Origin: Anthonomus grandis grandis
Taxonomy: Eukaryota; Arthropoda; Insecta; Coleoptera; Curculionidae
DNA length: 64,000 nt
Assembly (NCBI RefSeq): GCF_022605725.1
Contig: NC_065547.1
Span: 10,705,167-10,769,166 of the forward strand
Direction: 5' to 3'
Shown: positions 20,966 to 33,559 of the stretch, piece by piece
Layout of the letters: each line of letters starts with the position of its first letter
Numbering within the stretch: position 1 is the first letter of the stretch
The notes under the pieces: generated by a model
The model's database searches: none
Seen by the model: the letters and a program-made list of their open reading frames with translations, nothing else
What the model was told of the DNA's origin: nothing
Made by a program: the position numbers and the translations under genes

Positions 20966-23900
20966 TTACTTTAATAATTCCACACAGTTATCTGGTGCCA
21001 AACCGCTGCAATTTGATTGCAAAATCTCTTTAAATCTGTCATCAAAAGTTTTCAGAAAACTGCTCATATTTTCTCGAACTATTTTCATACATTCATCATA
21101 GGCAGTTTGTGAGGCATTTCCTGGTAGCAGTGTTTGACAGCCATCCAAAGTAATACTATTGTTTGCATAGTAATACATATTCTGGCTGTACATTTCATAT
21201 CTGAAAATAAATAATTAAGTCAGAAAATGTTTTTTTATTGTCGAGTAAGTGTGTGCCAACTGCATGGAGTAGGTATACTTTTAAATGTAGATTAATAATT
21301 TATTTATTTAATTATTCATCTATTATTTTTAACAAGCAAGGCACTCTTACACAAGTCAGGAACTGTAAAATGTATACACATATATCTAAAAAATACAATA
21401 AAGCATATAACTTAAAATTAAAAATGGCCATTGGATACAACTTAAAATTGAAGCAAGGAAACAAGAGGTCAAAGTTGAACCAGATGTACTTCTCAATTGA
21501 GTGAAAAGTATTTTTAATTAAATGTTCAATTAGGTCCATCCTTGAAACATCCAATATACTTTACTAAAAGAATTATCAAAATTCTTTGAGCCTTTTTGAA
21601 TACCTACTACTCAAAAGTGTCAGATAAGGTGAGTTTTTTTTAAATGCTAATTTTTTACTTCCTTATGTCCTCCTTTGTAAATTTGAATCTAACTGAAAAA
21701 GTTATTGACTTATAAGAATTCTTCATATATGAAATTGTTCCGGAGGAATTTTCGAAACTTTGAGTGAAATCCTTCAAAAAATTCCAGTAATATTTTTTTA
21801 ATTATAATGGATGAAAGTTAAATTTTTGAGGAAAAAAGAGTTGTAGTATAATACATTTTTCACTTAAAGAATTATTTTATAGATAGAATTTATCCCAAAT
21901 CCCTCTACACTCCTAAAATTAGCATAAAAATTTGTCAAGACGTTCTTGAGTAACAATCACTGGTGTCCTCATATTCCTGTTTTGGTCCTCCTAGGAGCAT
22001 CCCTCGTATATCTGAGCCTAATTCAAAAAGTTCTCTAGCCACAGAAATTCTTTATCTATAAAAGTGTTTGTTGAGAATGTAAACTTTGAGTGAAAACCTC
22101 ATAAGAATGTGATAATTATTAAACTATCTTTCATTTAAGTAAAATTTTTATCAAATTGATAACGCTTATTAAATATTTTACTTAAAATAATGTTTTATAT
22201 ATCAAGTCCATCTTTAAGATATTCCATACACTTTAATAAAAGAAGTATCAATATTCTTCATGTCGTTTTTGAATACTACTCAAAAGTGTTAGATATGGTA
22301 AAGGTTTTCTTTTTCTAATATTCCAATTGTGGACTTCTTTAGGTCCCTCCCTCTTAACCATTATGCTCCCGAGTCTACTTTTTTTAGAATTTTGAGACAA
22401 AACTTTACGCCAATGCTTATTATGACCTCATTAGAAATCCTAATTTTTTTCAGAAAAAAAAATCACATTTGATAAGATTTTAGGGACTCTCACGATTGTG
22501 TTGGATAGGAGTCAAAATGATACTGGCACAAATATGAAAAAAACGAAAAATACATTAAAAATGTTTATTTCTACGAAAATACATTACTTAACATGAAATG
22601 TTTTGAAGCAATTTTGGTTTTTTTGTAAACATTACACTTAATACATTTGATTCTTGATCTACTTTGACAGGATTCCAGGCGACAAGTGTTGGGATTTTTT
22701 TGATCCTCGTGTACTGGCCAATGATCAAACCCATCGAATCTTTTATCTTCACAAGGTAGAGGTGTATATCTTACCTTCTTGGCAGAAGGTTCTTCATTTT
22801 CATTCGTTTGAGCGTGTTCATAGTTTAGATTTCTTTTTTTTGTTCCACAAACCATAAATTCTCCTAATGCTAGTCGAAACTGCAAAAAATCTAAGATTTG
22901 CTTTGAGCTATATCCATTTTTTTTTACAGTCATTTCGATATTCCATCCACCTATTCACAATAGCTATGTCAAATAAGTGTAGAATGGTTTTAAATGTCCA
23001 TTTTCGGGTTTTAAAGTATGTTCGATAAGCCTCAGTCATTTGATCACAAATATCAACTACGCTTATCTTTTCATTATAAACTTTAATTACATTTGGACAG
23101 GATACTTCTATATGTTTTTTTGTATTTTTATCTCATCTCTGAATAGTTTTTACTGGTTCTATTCCAAAAGCCGTAGATGCCATGACGACTGGTTTGTTAT
23201 CTTTCCATTTTGTCAAACATACTTTCGTATCCTTTTTTACGTGCACTTCTGCGTCGCCTCTTTTCATAGTAGCATCTTTCTGAAATACACATCCTTTTAC
23301 TCTGTTTATCATTATGGTTCCCGTTCCTTCCATTTATAATTCTTTTAATTTTTTATAATGGTATTGTGGAAAAATATCGGTGAAAAAAAAAGCTTCCAGG
23401 TGGCAAGGTTTATATTAAACGAAGAATAACTGATTGCCCTAAACCAAGTTGTTTATCTGGCAATGGCGTCAAGGAACCCTGGTATATTTCGAAGTTCAAT
23501 ATTGTACCACAAGACGTTGTAATGACAAAATTCTTAAGTCCAACCGGCCTTAACAGGACAGACGTATACATCGTCCTAAAAAGGGTATCATTTGCTCATC
23601 AATTGAAAAATAACCATTCTCTGGCCTGTGAATTTAAGACATCTTTGTCGAACTCGGTCTATCATTGATTGAAAATTCGTTCGAAGTTTATAAAATCTGT
23701 CACGCGCCATAACATTAGCTATCAGAGGTAATCGATATTTGATACTCCAGTAAAGGTGGATTCTAGGAAACTTGAAACATCCCATAATTGCATGCATACC
23801 AAAAAATTGCCTAATTTCTTCATCAGTCAATTTTGGAGTGATTTCCCTACCATGTTGTTGCAAGTAATACTGAGAAGTGAACGCTGCCCCCATTTCAAAA

Positions 23901-26515
23901 AACTCATCATTGAAATATCTACTAAAATAACCCCATGGACTCAAAACTGGCTCAGGTTTATGGTTATCAAACAAAATAGGGATTTCTTTGCCTTCAAATG
24001 GCTGCTTTACCCATGTTGGAGCAGAATACTTTTTTTGGCTGGTACTAGGTCTAGGCGCGTCCTCGTCACTGCTGCTGCTGCTTTCGGACTCTTTATCTTC
24101 CGATAAAACGCGTTCCGGTGGAGCAAAAAATTCATCATCATTATCGCTTTCCACCTCGAAATCGGACTCAAGGTCATCAAGGAATTCATACACGTCATCT
24201 GGATTGGCTGCGAGCCTCTCCAAGTTCAATAATCTCTTGGATCCTAGAAAAAATCATAACTATTGAAAAACGGTACCGAATTTTTTTTGTATTGGTTGGC
24301 TCCCAGGCGTTACAATTGTGATGCAGCGACATAGTACGCACTTCTAAAAATGGCCGCAAAATATTTTGAAATATTTTTGAGCCTATTAGGGAAAATAATG
24401 CATTACTTAAATAATTTGACATTAAAAACACGGTTTAAATTAATTTTAGTTAAAACTTACCATTATTCGCCATCACAAATCACAAGAATTCGAAAAAGCA
24501 AAAAAAAACGGTAATTCATGCTCCTCTGCCGAAGTCAAAATGGCTACTAAATCCAGCCCGTGCGTTATAAGCATAAAGAGGTGCCTTGCACAATCGTGTC
24601 GTATCGTTTTGGACAGTTAAAATATCATTTTGATGTTTATATCCCATGTTAATAAGACTCACATAATTTTATTGTGACATGCTGGAGCGTAAGGGTTAAA
24701 TGTGAGTCTCAGAAAGTTGTTGAGGAACTAGAACTCTTCATATATGAAATTGTTCTTTAGGTATTTTGCAAAGTTAACGTAAAAACCTCAAATAAATGCC
24801 TGGAATACTTTTTTTAATTATCATATATGAAAGTTACAATTTGTGTTGCAACGTCATTAGACTCGGCTTGACCAAAACTCTTGTAGTATGTTCACTTAAA
24901 GGCACATTTGGTTGATAGAATCTGTCTCAAGCAATCCCTCTACACTCTCTTAAGGGATTTTTATTTTTAAGTAACAATCATAAGTGTCCTCATATGCCTG
25001 GTCTATCACTCCTAAATCTTAGTCTCTGTCAAAAAGTTCTTTAGCCGTCGGAAAGCGTTCGTTTTAAGGTAGAAGGTCAAATAAATGAACTCATTAAAAC
25101 GAATCATTTATTTGACCTGGTGACGTCTCTTCCACATTCGTTCCCCACCCGTTTGAGACGCATTACTGGCTTCATTTATAAATATATCATTTGCCACTGT
25201 TTTTATCAAGTCAAATTTTCCTTAGATACTCAACATACACTAGGTGGGGATATTTCTGCCTTAAAAAGGAAAATTTATCCCTCGAACTATTTTGATGACC
25301 GTGATTTTCTAGCTGTGTTAACCGATTTGGATTTTAACTCAAATGAACAAAGGTAGACATCAACAATGGCACAAAAAATGTGATAGACTGATGATATTCA
25401 TATCAAAACGATACATATGATCTCAATTCTACTAGTCTCTACTACTGATCTGTAGACATGAAGTAAACTCAAGTCTGTTACAGAACGATAGCAGCATCAC
25501 CCATTCCTAGCTGATTTGACTATCACCAACACTGGCTACATATAAAGATTTGGAAATATTTATGAAGACATTACCCAAGGAATCCCAACCCCTGGTGGCC
25601 GCCTTAATTGCAAATCAAATCCCAAAACTGGGGAAAAGCTCAACAACTCGACCCTTGTCTAGGTTAAATTTTAACAGTGATAATGTATTTATTAGGAATT
25701 GTTAAGCTGCTTAGAAAATATTTCAACCTAACAAGGAAGTTTATAGATTGAGATCGATAATATGATATATATCTGAAACTGACCATACTTAATCCCAGGA
25801 GCCTTAAAGTCTCAACTCACACACAACTCCTATAGGATCACACTTGGCTTATTCATGAGCAAATATACACATCCCCCCATGTGTTCTATCTGCTCTACAT
25901 ATAACGTAGAAATAAGATTCACTTATGTGCGACACTTTTCTCTATTTTAGATAGTGCTCATTGAGACAGAATTCTAATCATATGAATGGTTTTAGGGAAT
26001 ATCTCCAATGGTACCTTTGAACGTACGATGTTTGGAATAGTAAGAAAGCTCTGAAAGATATCCAACTTTTTAAAAACTTGTTTAGGAAGAATATTATTAA
26101 TTTAGCACGTCATGCTTGGAAAGTGCAAGTACACTTCATAGACATTTTTCCTACATAGGTGTCCTTCAGTTAAATTAAAAGTTTGTGGGAGATTTTTTGA
26201 ATACATACCGAACATCCCAAACTATAGTTCCATTGGAATTAATGGTACATTCCGTCAAAGGTTCTTCTAGATCACTACATTCGATTCCTTGGATGGTATG
26301 ATTTGGTGTTAAATTGCTTAGTCCAGTGTAATCTAGCAGATCTAACAATAGTTTCTGAACCTCCGGATTGTCTGTTTCGTTAAATGATGATAGTATAAAG
26401 GGCTGATAAAATAATAAAATGTTATTGTTGTGAAATTGTAATACATTTATGCATGGTGCATGGTACTTACTAAGGATATAACACAAAGGAACCAGCTTAA
26501 TTTGTAAAAAGCCAT
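20966..26515 (-). CDS. Small secreted six-cysteine glycoprotein, three exons
   Basis: Exons on the minus strand: 26515-26471 (ATG), 26402-26209 and 21200-20966 (stop). Donors gtaagt and gtatgt and acceptors tatcag and tttcag fit, and the frame closes to give 157 residues. Exon 1 encodes MAFYKLSWFLCVISL, a hydrophobic signal peptide. The mature part has six cysteines and seven N-glycosylation sequons (NET, NHT, NGT, NNS, NAS, NMS, NCS). The C-terminal half is helical and charged. I do not recognise the family. It could be a secreted carrier, a venom- or saliva-like protein or an extracellular ligand; nothing decides between these. Intron 2 (about 5 kb) holds a diverged tandem repeat and a piggyBac element. 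It converges with the RNA cyclase gene. Confidence 0.75.
22358..24695 (-). mobile_element. piggyBac-family DNA transposon, decayed
   Basis: It is bounded by TTAA at 22354-22357 and 24696-24699, the piggyBac target. Inside are imperfect terminal inverted repeats (CCATTATGCTCC at the left, CCCTTACGCTCC as the inverse of the right). Length 2338 bp, lying in intron 2 of the secreted-protein gene. Transposase coding is on the minus strand. Confidence 0.85.
22571..24229 (-). pseudogene. piggyBac transposase remnant
   Basis: There are three separated readable parts. 24229-23588 covers the acidic Ser/Glu-rich N-terminus and the start of the DDE domain (SPWGYFSRYFNDEFFEMG, then IRQFFGMHAIMGCFKFPR and ARDRFYKLRTNF). 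23339-23133 gives GTGTIMINRVKG and TKWKDNKPVVMAST, the core just past the catalytic region. 22933-22571 gives the C-terminal cysteine cluster (NTCRLESC, then RIKCIKCNVY), which in relatives binds zinc and terminal DNA. Stops and frameshifts separate them, and the middle of the catalytic domain is damaged, so the protein is not made. No exaptation is indicated. Confidence 0.85.
25046..26208. other. Remainder of intron 2 of the secreted-protein gene
   Basis: It contains a perfect 15-bp inverted repeat (25074-25088 with 25104-25118) and an unrecognised 79-codon frame at 25120-25356 that has no supporting features. Otherwise AT-rich and unassigned. Confidence 0.5.
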
Positions 26516-28759
26516 TGCAGAAGTATTAAGGTGTTGCAATTTAATGCGAAAATGTATATGTGTGTGTGTGGTGGGAATCTATTATCTTATCATCTTTATG
26601 ATACTGATTAGAAAATCTCGTTAATTACTCATTATATCAATATGGGATAATCAATTTATTGTTTATTTATCTATAGTAGTTGTCAAAAAAAAATCATGAT
26701 TAGGTGGTTTTGATTTTTTTAAAAACTTTTAGATAATTTAACTACATTAAAACGTAATTTGATTTAATGAGTATAGATACCAAGTGCGGCTTTTTCTCCT
26801 TTTTTTTCACAGTACAATGAATCTGATAGAAGTGAACTTATGACGAGAACCTTGTGTCCAACAGAAAGGGGCTACACTATTTTAATTGTGTGATTTTTTT
26901 GTTTAAAGAGTGTCAAAAAATTATATTAATTTTTTCTTACAGTTTATTATTGACTGACTCTCCTGCTTTAACACTTATGGGCAAAGTTATTTTATTTAAA
27001 TTATAATGTGTAAGACGGAAAAGGTTATATATTCAGAAAACCGTATCAACTCATCTTTCACTCCAAGAAACCACCTTGAGCACAGTTGCAACAACTTTAG
27101 GTGTTCACGACTGAAGAATCCAAGTGCCATTGGTCAGTTTACTAAATCTGCAGTTGCTTTCAAGAAAACTTTCATTGAACTGTGCAGCAACTGTGATATC
27201 AGAACCAATTGTTAATAAATAAATTAATAATAAAAAAGTTTATTTCAAAAAATAAAAAATGTTACAAAGTTATAGTTTAACAGGTAAATGAAATAAACAG
27301 ATAAGACACTGAAGCAACATAGACGCCGCCACCTACCTACCATTTTAATACCTACTCTTATTTTTTTAAATACCCATGATCTCTAGGAAAAAACATAAGT
27401 ATCATCTTATTTGAAGAATGACGCGTTATTGAAATCTTTATTTCCAACAAAAAGTGAAAGGAGAAATTTTTCTAGTATCAAAAATATTACAGTATAACAT
27501 AATCCTATCTGATCTTGTTCAACGGTTTAGAATCAGGTCGTATCAGAAGCCTCTGACAAATCAAAATAAGTATGGTTGATATACTTATATAGATATCTTT
27601 ATCTTCTCTGGGTTTTTTCTCGCAAAACATAAAGAAGTTGTACATCAGACCTCGTCTCTTTTACCGTTTTTACGATGATTGCCATGACTCATCAACAACA
27701 TGATCCTCTTCATTACCTCAAGGTACTTTAAGTACTGAATATTTTTGGAGGTCTTAAGGCATTGCATTTAGCCATTGAATATTTTTTTTACCTCCAAAGA
27801 GTTGATAAATGGTTGTATATAAATTGATGGTTGTATACACTCATAAGGCCGATCATGTCTCAAATCAAAAGAATCCTTTTCACCAGTCTGAAGTGATTGA
27901 GGTAATTAAACTTTTTGAGATCTATAGGTATTGCGATCTAGGACACAACAAGGTTTTAGCTCCTTTCATTGAATCTTCTTGGGATCTTAAGACAGTTGAT
28001 TCTATCCAAGTTTTTCTTAATGAAATTTTAAAGTTGATGATGGCCAACGAAAGCCGAAACCTCGCCTTCATTAAAACGAAATGAAACACGATCAATTAAC
28101 TTCGTAAATGATTTATTTTCATCATTTTATCGATACAGTGGGTGTGTGTGTGTGTATAATACATTGATAGTTTTTGTTTTTTTTATTTGTTTTAAAATAA
28201 TTTCGTAACAAGCAGGCCCATATTTATAATATATATATATACGCGAACTTCTCGGCCGTTGTTTGATATGTCAGCTGACCAAGTTCACAACCAATCACTT
28301 AATCACATTTTTTTTTTAACGGCAAATAATGATCGTTAGAATACTATAGATTTAGAACGAAATATACGGAGTGCCTTCAAATAACGTCAATCACTCTGTA
28401 ATTCGGAAACTAAGAAAGATTTTACAAAATATAGTTTCCCAATGAATGGTGGAATACGCTCTTTGAGACACCCCGTATAAGAAGAAACTTTAGTATCTTA
28501 GAACTCATTATATACCGTTTTCTTTCAGGCGTGTCCAATTATAATAGTATAAAATAAGTTTAAGTAATTTTTTTTAAATTAAAATATACAGGGTGGTTTA
28601 TCAACGATCCATGATGGCATATCTGAAGTTTGGTTTGTCATTGCTTCCCGCTGCTATAAGCTTTTAATTTTTTTATGTAGAAAAATAAATTTTGCAACAC
28701 TGTATGCACATAGTAAGTTTCACCTTATTCCGACAATTTCACATTTTTCGATTATTAAT
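26516..28759. other. Intergenic, no recognised gene
   Basis: It holds the promoter side of the secreted-protein gene, short GT and TG runs (near 26558 and 28143) and an AT run near 28225. Two short frames (27006-27215, 27809-28084) have no recognisable motif. TE-like ends reading acaccccgtat (28470) and atacagggtgg (28588) are present. Confidence 0.4.
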
Positions 28760-29574
28760 AAATTTCAAATAAGCCACTCCCTTCATTTGGTAACGCCCTA
28801 TAGTATTCGTCACGACACTCTATCACACAGACCTAAATAGCAGTACTTTAGTCCGGGCGTTTTATTAAAATAATTCATTTGTCGAGGCATGTATTTCCGT
28901 CTAGTGCGATTTCGAATTCGATATATTAATGTCGAGGTTAAAAATTTCGTTTAAGTACTAAACAAAAAGTAGTATTTGACAGGCAATCATAGTCATCATA
29001 TATTTTTTTTACTTAAATAACATTTTCAATTTAATGAAATAAAATATTTGAAAAAGCCAACAAGTAATTTGTGTAGTAAGCTCCTGTTGGTAATCCCTTA
29101 GGATTTCCTCTTCTTTTTCCTTAAATTTTTTGGTTGCCCTGCCTGAAGAATCTAAAAAGCAGAAACGCCTATTCTCAGGTTCCATCATTGTATCTTTCTT
29201 TTTACACCAAAGTCATCCTTTTATCATTTAACTCTACGTGCTAACTTTCGTTACTTAGTTTTTCGAACTCTAACGAGCTGTGACTCATTAAATCGTAAAT
29301 GGACTTCCTAGAATATTTTTAAAATTAATTTAGTGAAACTTTAAGAGTGATTCAGTGAAAACCGGGAGTCATTTTAATGAATCAGAATGATACAATAAAT
29401 CATTTAGTAAATATAGAGTCACTACTTAGCCCACATTTTTAACGTCAACTTTGACGTTCTCTGACTTATTAAATCATGACTGAATTGCCTAAAATCATAC
29501 TGCAATTAAATTTTTAATTTAACAGTATATGCAAAATTTCAAAAAACTTGACATTTAAAATTTGTAGGTTTTGT

Positions 29575-30833
29575 CGAACTAGAAGCCATGGATGCCTACA
29601 CAATTGACTCTGCAATTGATAATTTTATAATAGAAGCATAACTTGATCGCATCAAATTCAAGAGACAAGGATATGATGTTCGGGAAAAAAAACCATAATC
29701 AAGTTTTGTACTTTTATTAGGTTAGTCACAAGTTTAGTTGTTAACTATTTGAATGAAATTTTGTAGTGGCATTTCAAAAACCGTAGTGGCATTTAAAGAG
29801 ATCAGTAATTTTCATCGACATTCTTTCAAAAGAACAAAATATGTCCATAACGTACCTGCTTTCTGTGAAACAAGATGGTTGGACTTAAGTATTGCAATTT
29901 TTAAAAAACATTTTGTCAATATTTTTGATAAATTGAACGTACTATTTACAGAAGAGAACAGTGCAACTAAAACGACTGCCTTCTAGCTGTAATACATACA
30001 ATTTTTATCATGTGTCTTTCTCTAATATCAATTGTCATGTTGTCAATAAATTGCAATTAAAGAGGCTAGACCTTCTTGGTTGCACAAAACCAATTCATAA
30101 AATTATTAAATTGGCAAAAGATAATCGAGAAAATTTAGGTATTAAAATAAAAGAATCTTTGACCGATTCCAACTTAATTAAGCAGAAAAGTTAGGATTGG
30201 GACCGCGAAGAGTTATAAATGTAAAACGTCAAGAACATCGCTCGAATATACTGCATCTGATGACGTTTACTTTCGGAAAATGCTCGTTTCTGATCCCTTA
30301 ATTAGATTCATTCATTCATAGCTTCCCAAAGATAACTTTTCAGCATATTCTTTATTTCACTTCCATCCACCTAACATGTTTAAAGTTTTAATTAGCCTAA
30401 CATGCATGAACTTTTTAGATGTTTCTAAAAGAGTCAGTGAACTTTTACCTGTCTTGGAAGCTTCACAGGAAAGGCCGAATTATGGTATTATGATTGGAAA
30501 GACAAAAATTCGAACACTGACGATGTTAAGAAGTTAGACTTGTGTGATATAGTCCGAGAAGCAACAGTGCTTTTTCTAGCTTCGAGGTCACTTCTACACG
30601 TTGCCATTGCATTACCTTCTACAAGATGTTCGTTCGAAAGGACATTCATTACAAATCGTTTGAATGGTAAATGGATAATTCTAACCGAGAATATGCTTTA
30701 TTTGTTCATACTATACTATTTTTTTCAGGATTATTTATTGTACAGAGAAATGGTTAAGGAAAATGGAAAAGATTTAATGAAGATAGTATTAAACAGATTT
30801 GAGGAAGACCCACAGCGTTTGGCATTTGTATAA
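29575..30833 (+). pseudogene. hAT transposase remnant, copy 1 (longest)
   Basis: Reading across frames gives a hAT-type order: DRIKFKRQGYD near 29650, KTVVAFKEISNFH then VPAFCETRWLDL near 29860, a helical segment VNKLQLKRLDLLGC near 30060, and the C-terminal dimerisation region TRCSFERTFITNRLNGKW near 30630. It ends NRFEEDPQRLAFV. These are hallmarks of the ZMYM/p52-repressor-like hAT group in insects. Several stops and shifts (29640, 29985, 30194, 30530) and loss of the N-terminal zinc finger show it is dead. It would have catalysed cut-and-paste transposition. Confidence 0.75.
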
Positions 30834-32399
30834 ATATATAAAAACACTGTGTGTTTGGTTGATGTACACATAATGCTTATTGAATAAAATCCGAATTTGA
30901 TATATTTTGGATGCAAAATAAGTTCGTACCTCTCTACTCGATTTAAAATAAATGATACCTGCCTACGCCTTTGCCCAAAACTATTATAAATCTTCCAGAG
31001 CCATTATAGAATATTCTTCGAATATTTAAAAATTCAATTTTTTGACATGAATGCCCGCACTATCAAGCCACTCCTTTTACAACATTTGGTAACGTTCCTA
31101 TTATAGGTTAATGCACTCTATCACAAAGGTTTAAACGTTCGGCAACACTTTAGTCCGGGCGTTTTAATAAATTAATTCAGTTGTCGAGGCATGTTTTTTG
31201 TGACTACTTTTGTGACTTGTGTGTTGTATGGGTATCCGATTTTTTTTTAAGGGAAATAAGATTCTTAATAATTTTTGGATACAACTTTGAAGTGGACTGC
31301 ATTTAATTTAGGAGAAGCCGGTTCTTAAAATTTATTCTGAATGATTAGTGTGCCTCCTTATAACATTTAATGAATGTAAAGAAATAAAATATAAAATATT
31401 CAATGAAAAGGAAGAAACTCCACTATTGTAGGAGAGGTATCAGGGGAAAAGCACTATATTTTTTGGTACCGGTACTGTTCCATCTATATGCTGTACTGCA
31501 CTGCCCAAATCCTTACTTAGCCAGTCGATATTCTCACCTTTTTGATCTTCGTATGTGTAGGTGCGCAGAATAGGTTCATGCACATGTATGAACATTATAC
31601 TTGCAGGGATAGTCGGTTGTGTGAAAGGATATAATCAAATAGGAGCAATTAGCGAATCAAGAAAGTCAGAGTTATGGTGTAATATATAAGTGTTAAATTA
31701 ATTTAAATCGCGCAAAACGAAATTAATGCAAATAGCATCGGAGCCATAAAAAAAGAAAAACATAAAATAATACAATTTCTTGCAATAATAAACTGGTTCG
31801 TAATTATTCAAAAACCCATTAAATTAATAACAAACAAATGAAAAATAATATAATAACAGCGGGGACGCATCAGAGGTGAAAAGCTTAGTTTCTTTAACCA
31901 AAAGTAGCATATTATAGGCAGTGATAGTTACCCGATTATTATTTAACTAAAATAAAATTTTCTATTTAATAAAATATTAAATTTCAATTAAAAAAAAATA
32001 ATTATATTCAATATTTCAAAAAGCGCACAACTGATTTGTTGAGCAGCTCCTCCTATCGGTAATCTCTTAGGTTTCCTTTTTCTTTTTTCCTTAAGTTTTC
32101 TGGTTGTCCTACCAAGATGAAGCCAAAAAGCAAAAACACGTATGGGCAGATACCATCCATTGTTTCTTCTGCAAGGAAGAATGCACCGACAGGCAAGGCA
32201 GGATAAGGAAAAGCGTCAGTATTCTTAGGATCATGTTCTCTGAAGAACGACTAAATAATTACAACTAAAACATTGAACACATCAATATCACTTCCAAGGA
32301 AATTTTGTGTTTCGTACATGATATAAACAGTAGAAAACTGTAGTTTATTAGTTCTGGTTTTCGACAGGGAAAGGGATAATCTTCGACGTGAACGTGTAC

Positions 32400-32660
32400 G
32401 AGGTTCTATGATCTTGCAAGGTCACAGGAGAGTCTGGATCATTGGAAAAACAAAAATTCTAAAATTGAACATCTTCAGAAGTTGACTGGTGTGATATTGT
32501 CCGACAGACAACAGTGTTTTTTTCAGCAATACCTTGTAAAAGAAGTTCGATCGAAAGGACATTCAGTACATTGAGGAGGGGAAAGACTTATGTTTTAAAA
32601 TCTTCTAGAATTATTAATAATTTGAGAGTCTAGAATAATTTCAAAGGATCTAGTTGCTCT
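32400..32660 (+). pseudogene. hAT transposase C-terminal remnant, copy 2
   Basis: A short stretch homologous at nucleotide level to 36500-36740 and to 30450-30690. It covers the C-terminal dimerisation region (…SIERTFSTLRRGKTY-like reading). Heavily broken, and recognisable mainly through its paralogues in this window. Confidence 0.6.
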
Positions 32661-33025
32661 AGCAGAGGAGAAAACTCTAGGCTTTTTCTAAAAAATTTTA
32701 ATGATTCAAATTTTTGTCATATATGCCCGAACTATCAAGCAACTCCTTTTACAACATTTAGTAAGCTCCCTTAATATAAGCCATTAATTGCGCTTTATTA
32801 CACATGTGTAAATGTTCATCAGCACTTAAGTCCGGGCGTTTTAATGAATAAATTCATTTGCCGAGGAATGTTTTTTCGTCTATGATGAAATTTGAAGTTC
32901 GATATTTGGATTTGGAGGTAAAAAGTTTAGTCTCTTCAGCAACAACTAGTATTTGGCAGACAATAATAGTTATCAGATTATTTATAACTAACTAAATATA
33001 ACATTTTCAATTTAACAAAATATGA

Positions 33026-33385
33026 GATATTTCGTTCGAGAGTCTAAATCATTGCAACAGAACCGTTGCAACAAAACCAACACATCAAAATCTCTGCCAA
33101 GGAGATTATGTGTTTCGCACATGATATAAACAGGATAAAACTGTAGTTTATTAGTTCTGGCTTTCGACAGAGAAATGGATAAGCTTCGAAGTGAATGTGT
33201 ACGAGGATATTTCGTCCGAGAGTCCAAATTATTGCAGCCGAACCATTGCAACAAAACCAACACATCAAAGTCTCTGCCAAGGAGATTATGTGTTTCGCAC
33301 ATGATATAAACAGGATAAAACTGTAGTTCATTAGTTCTGGCTTTCGACAGGGAAAGGGATAAGCTTCGAAGTGAACGTGTACGAT
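33026..33385. repeat. Tandem duplication, 180-bp unit, two copies
   Basis: 33026-33205 and 33206-33385 are near identical. A third, more diverged partial copy is at about 32285-32395. They create repeated peptides in minus-strand frames that are not genes. Confidence 0.85.
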
Positions 33386-33559
33386 GAACACAAAAGTTAA
33401 TTTTACTTAAGATATCAGGGCAGTCAATAAGATTGTTGAGTTTCTTCCTAACTGAAGGGAGTGCATGTCAAACATTCAAAGCAAGTTTTTGTCAGGAAAT
33501 CCTTAAGAGGGATAGGAACTAAAAATTTTAAAGTATAGCAAATTCAAGAACGTACATTA

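Larger units (their letters stand above)
21533..25045. repeat. Diverged tandem repeat of about 670 bp, second copy split by piggyBac
   Basis: Unit A is 21533-22200. Unit B is 22203-22353 plus 24700-25045. Shared blocks include the starts (21533 and 22203), the actcaaaagtgt block, the tcttcatatatgaaattgttc block (21720 and 24735), the ccctctacactc block and the aaaaagttct.tagcc block. The units are clearly related but well diverged. Confidence 0.75.

Noticed and set aside
21238..21554. Frames on both strands near 21.4 kb
   Set aside because: They lie in intron 2 of the secreted-protein gene, are Lys/Asn-rich or Phe/Leu-rich as expected from AT-rich DNA, and show no homology.
22571..24229. A domesticated piggyBac-derived host gene
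   Set aside because: The frame is broken into at least three parts and terminal repeats with TTAA remain, so it is an ordinary dead transposon.
25120..25356. 79-codon frame beginning MTSLPHSFPTRL
   Set aside because: I recognise no domain, it lies in an intron among repeat remnants, and no splice or promoter signal supports it.
27006..28084. Two short plus-strand frames (27006-27215, 27809-28084)
   Set aside because: No recognisable motif, no splice partners found, and composition like the surrounding non-coding DNA. They may be fragments of an unidentified repeat.
33012..33391. Minus-strand frames with repeated peptides
   Set aside because: The peptides repeat only because the 180-bp DNA unit is duplicated. 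There is no known motif or start context.
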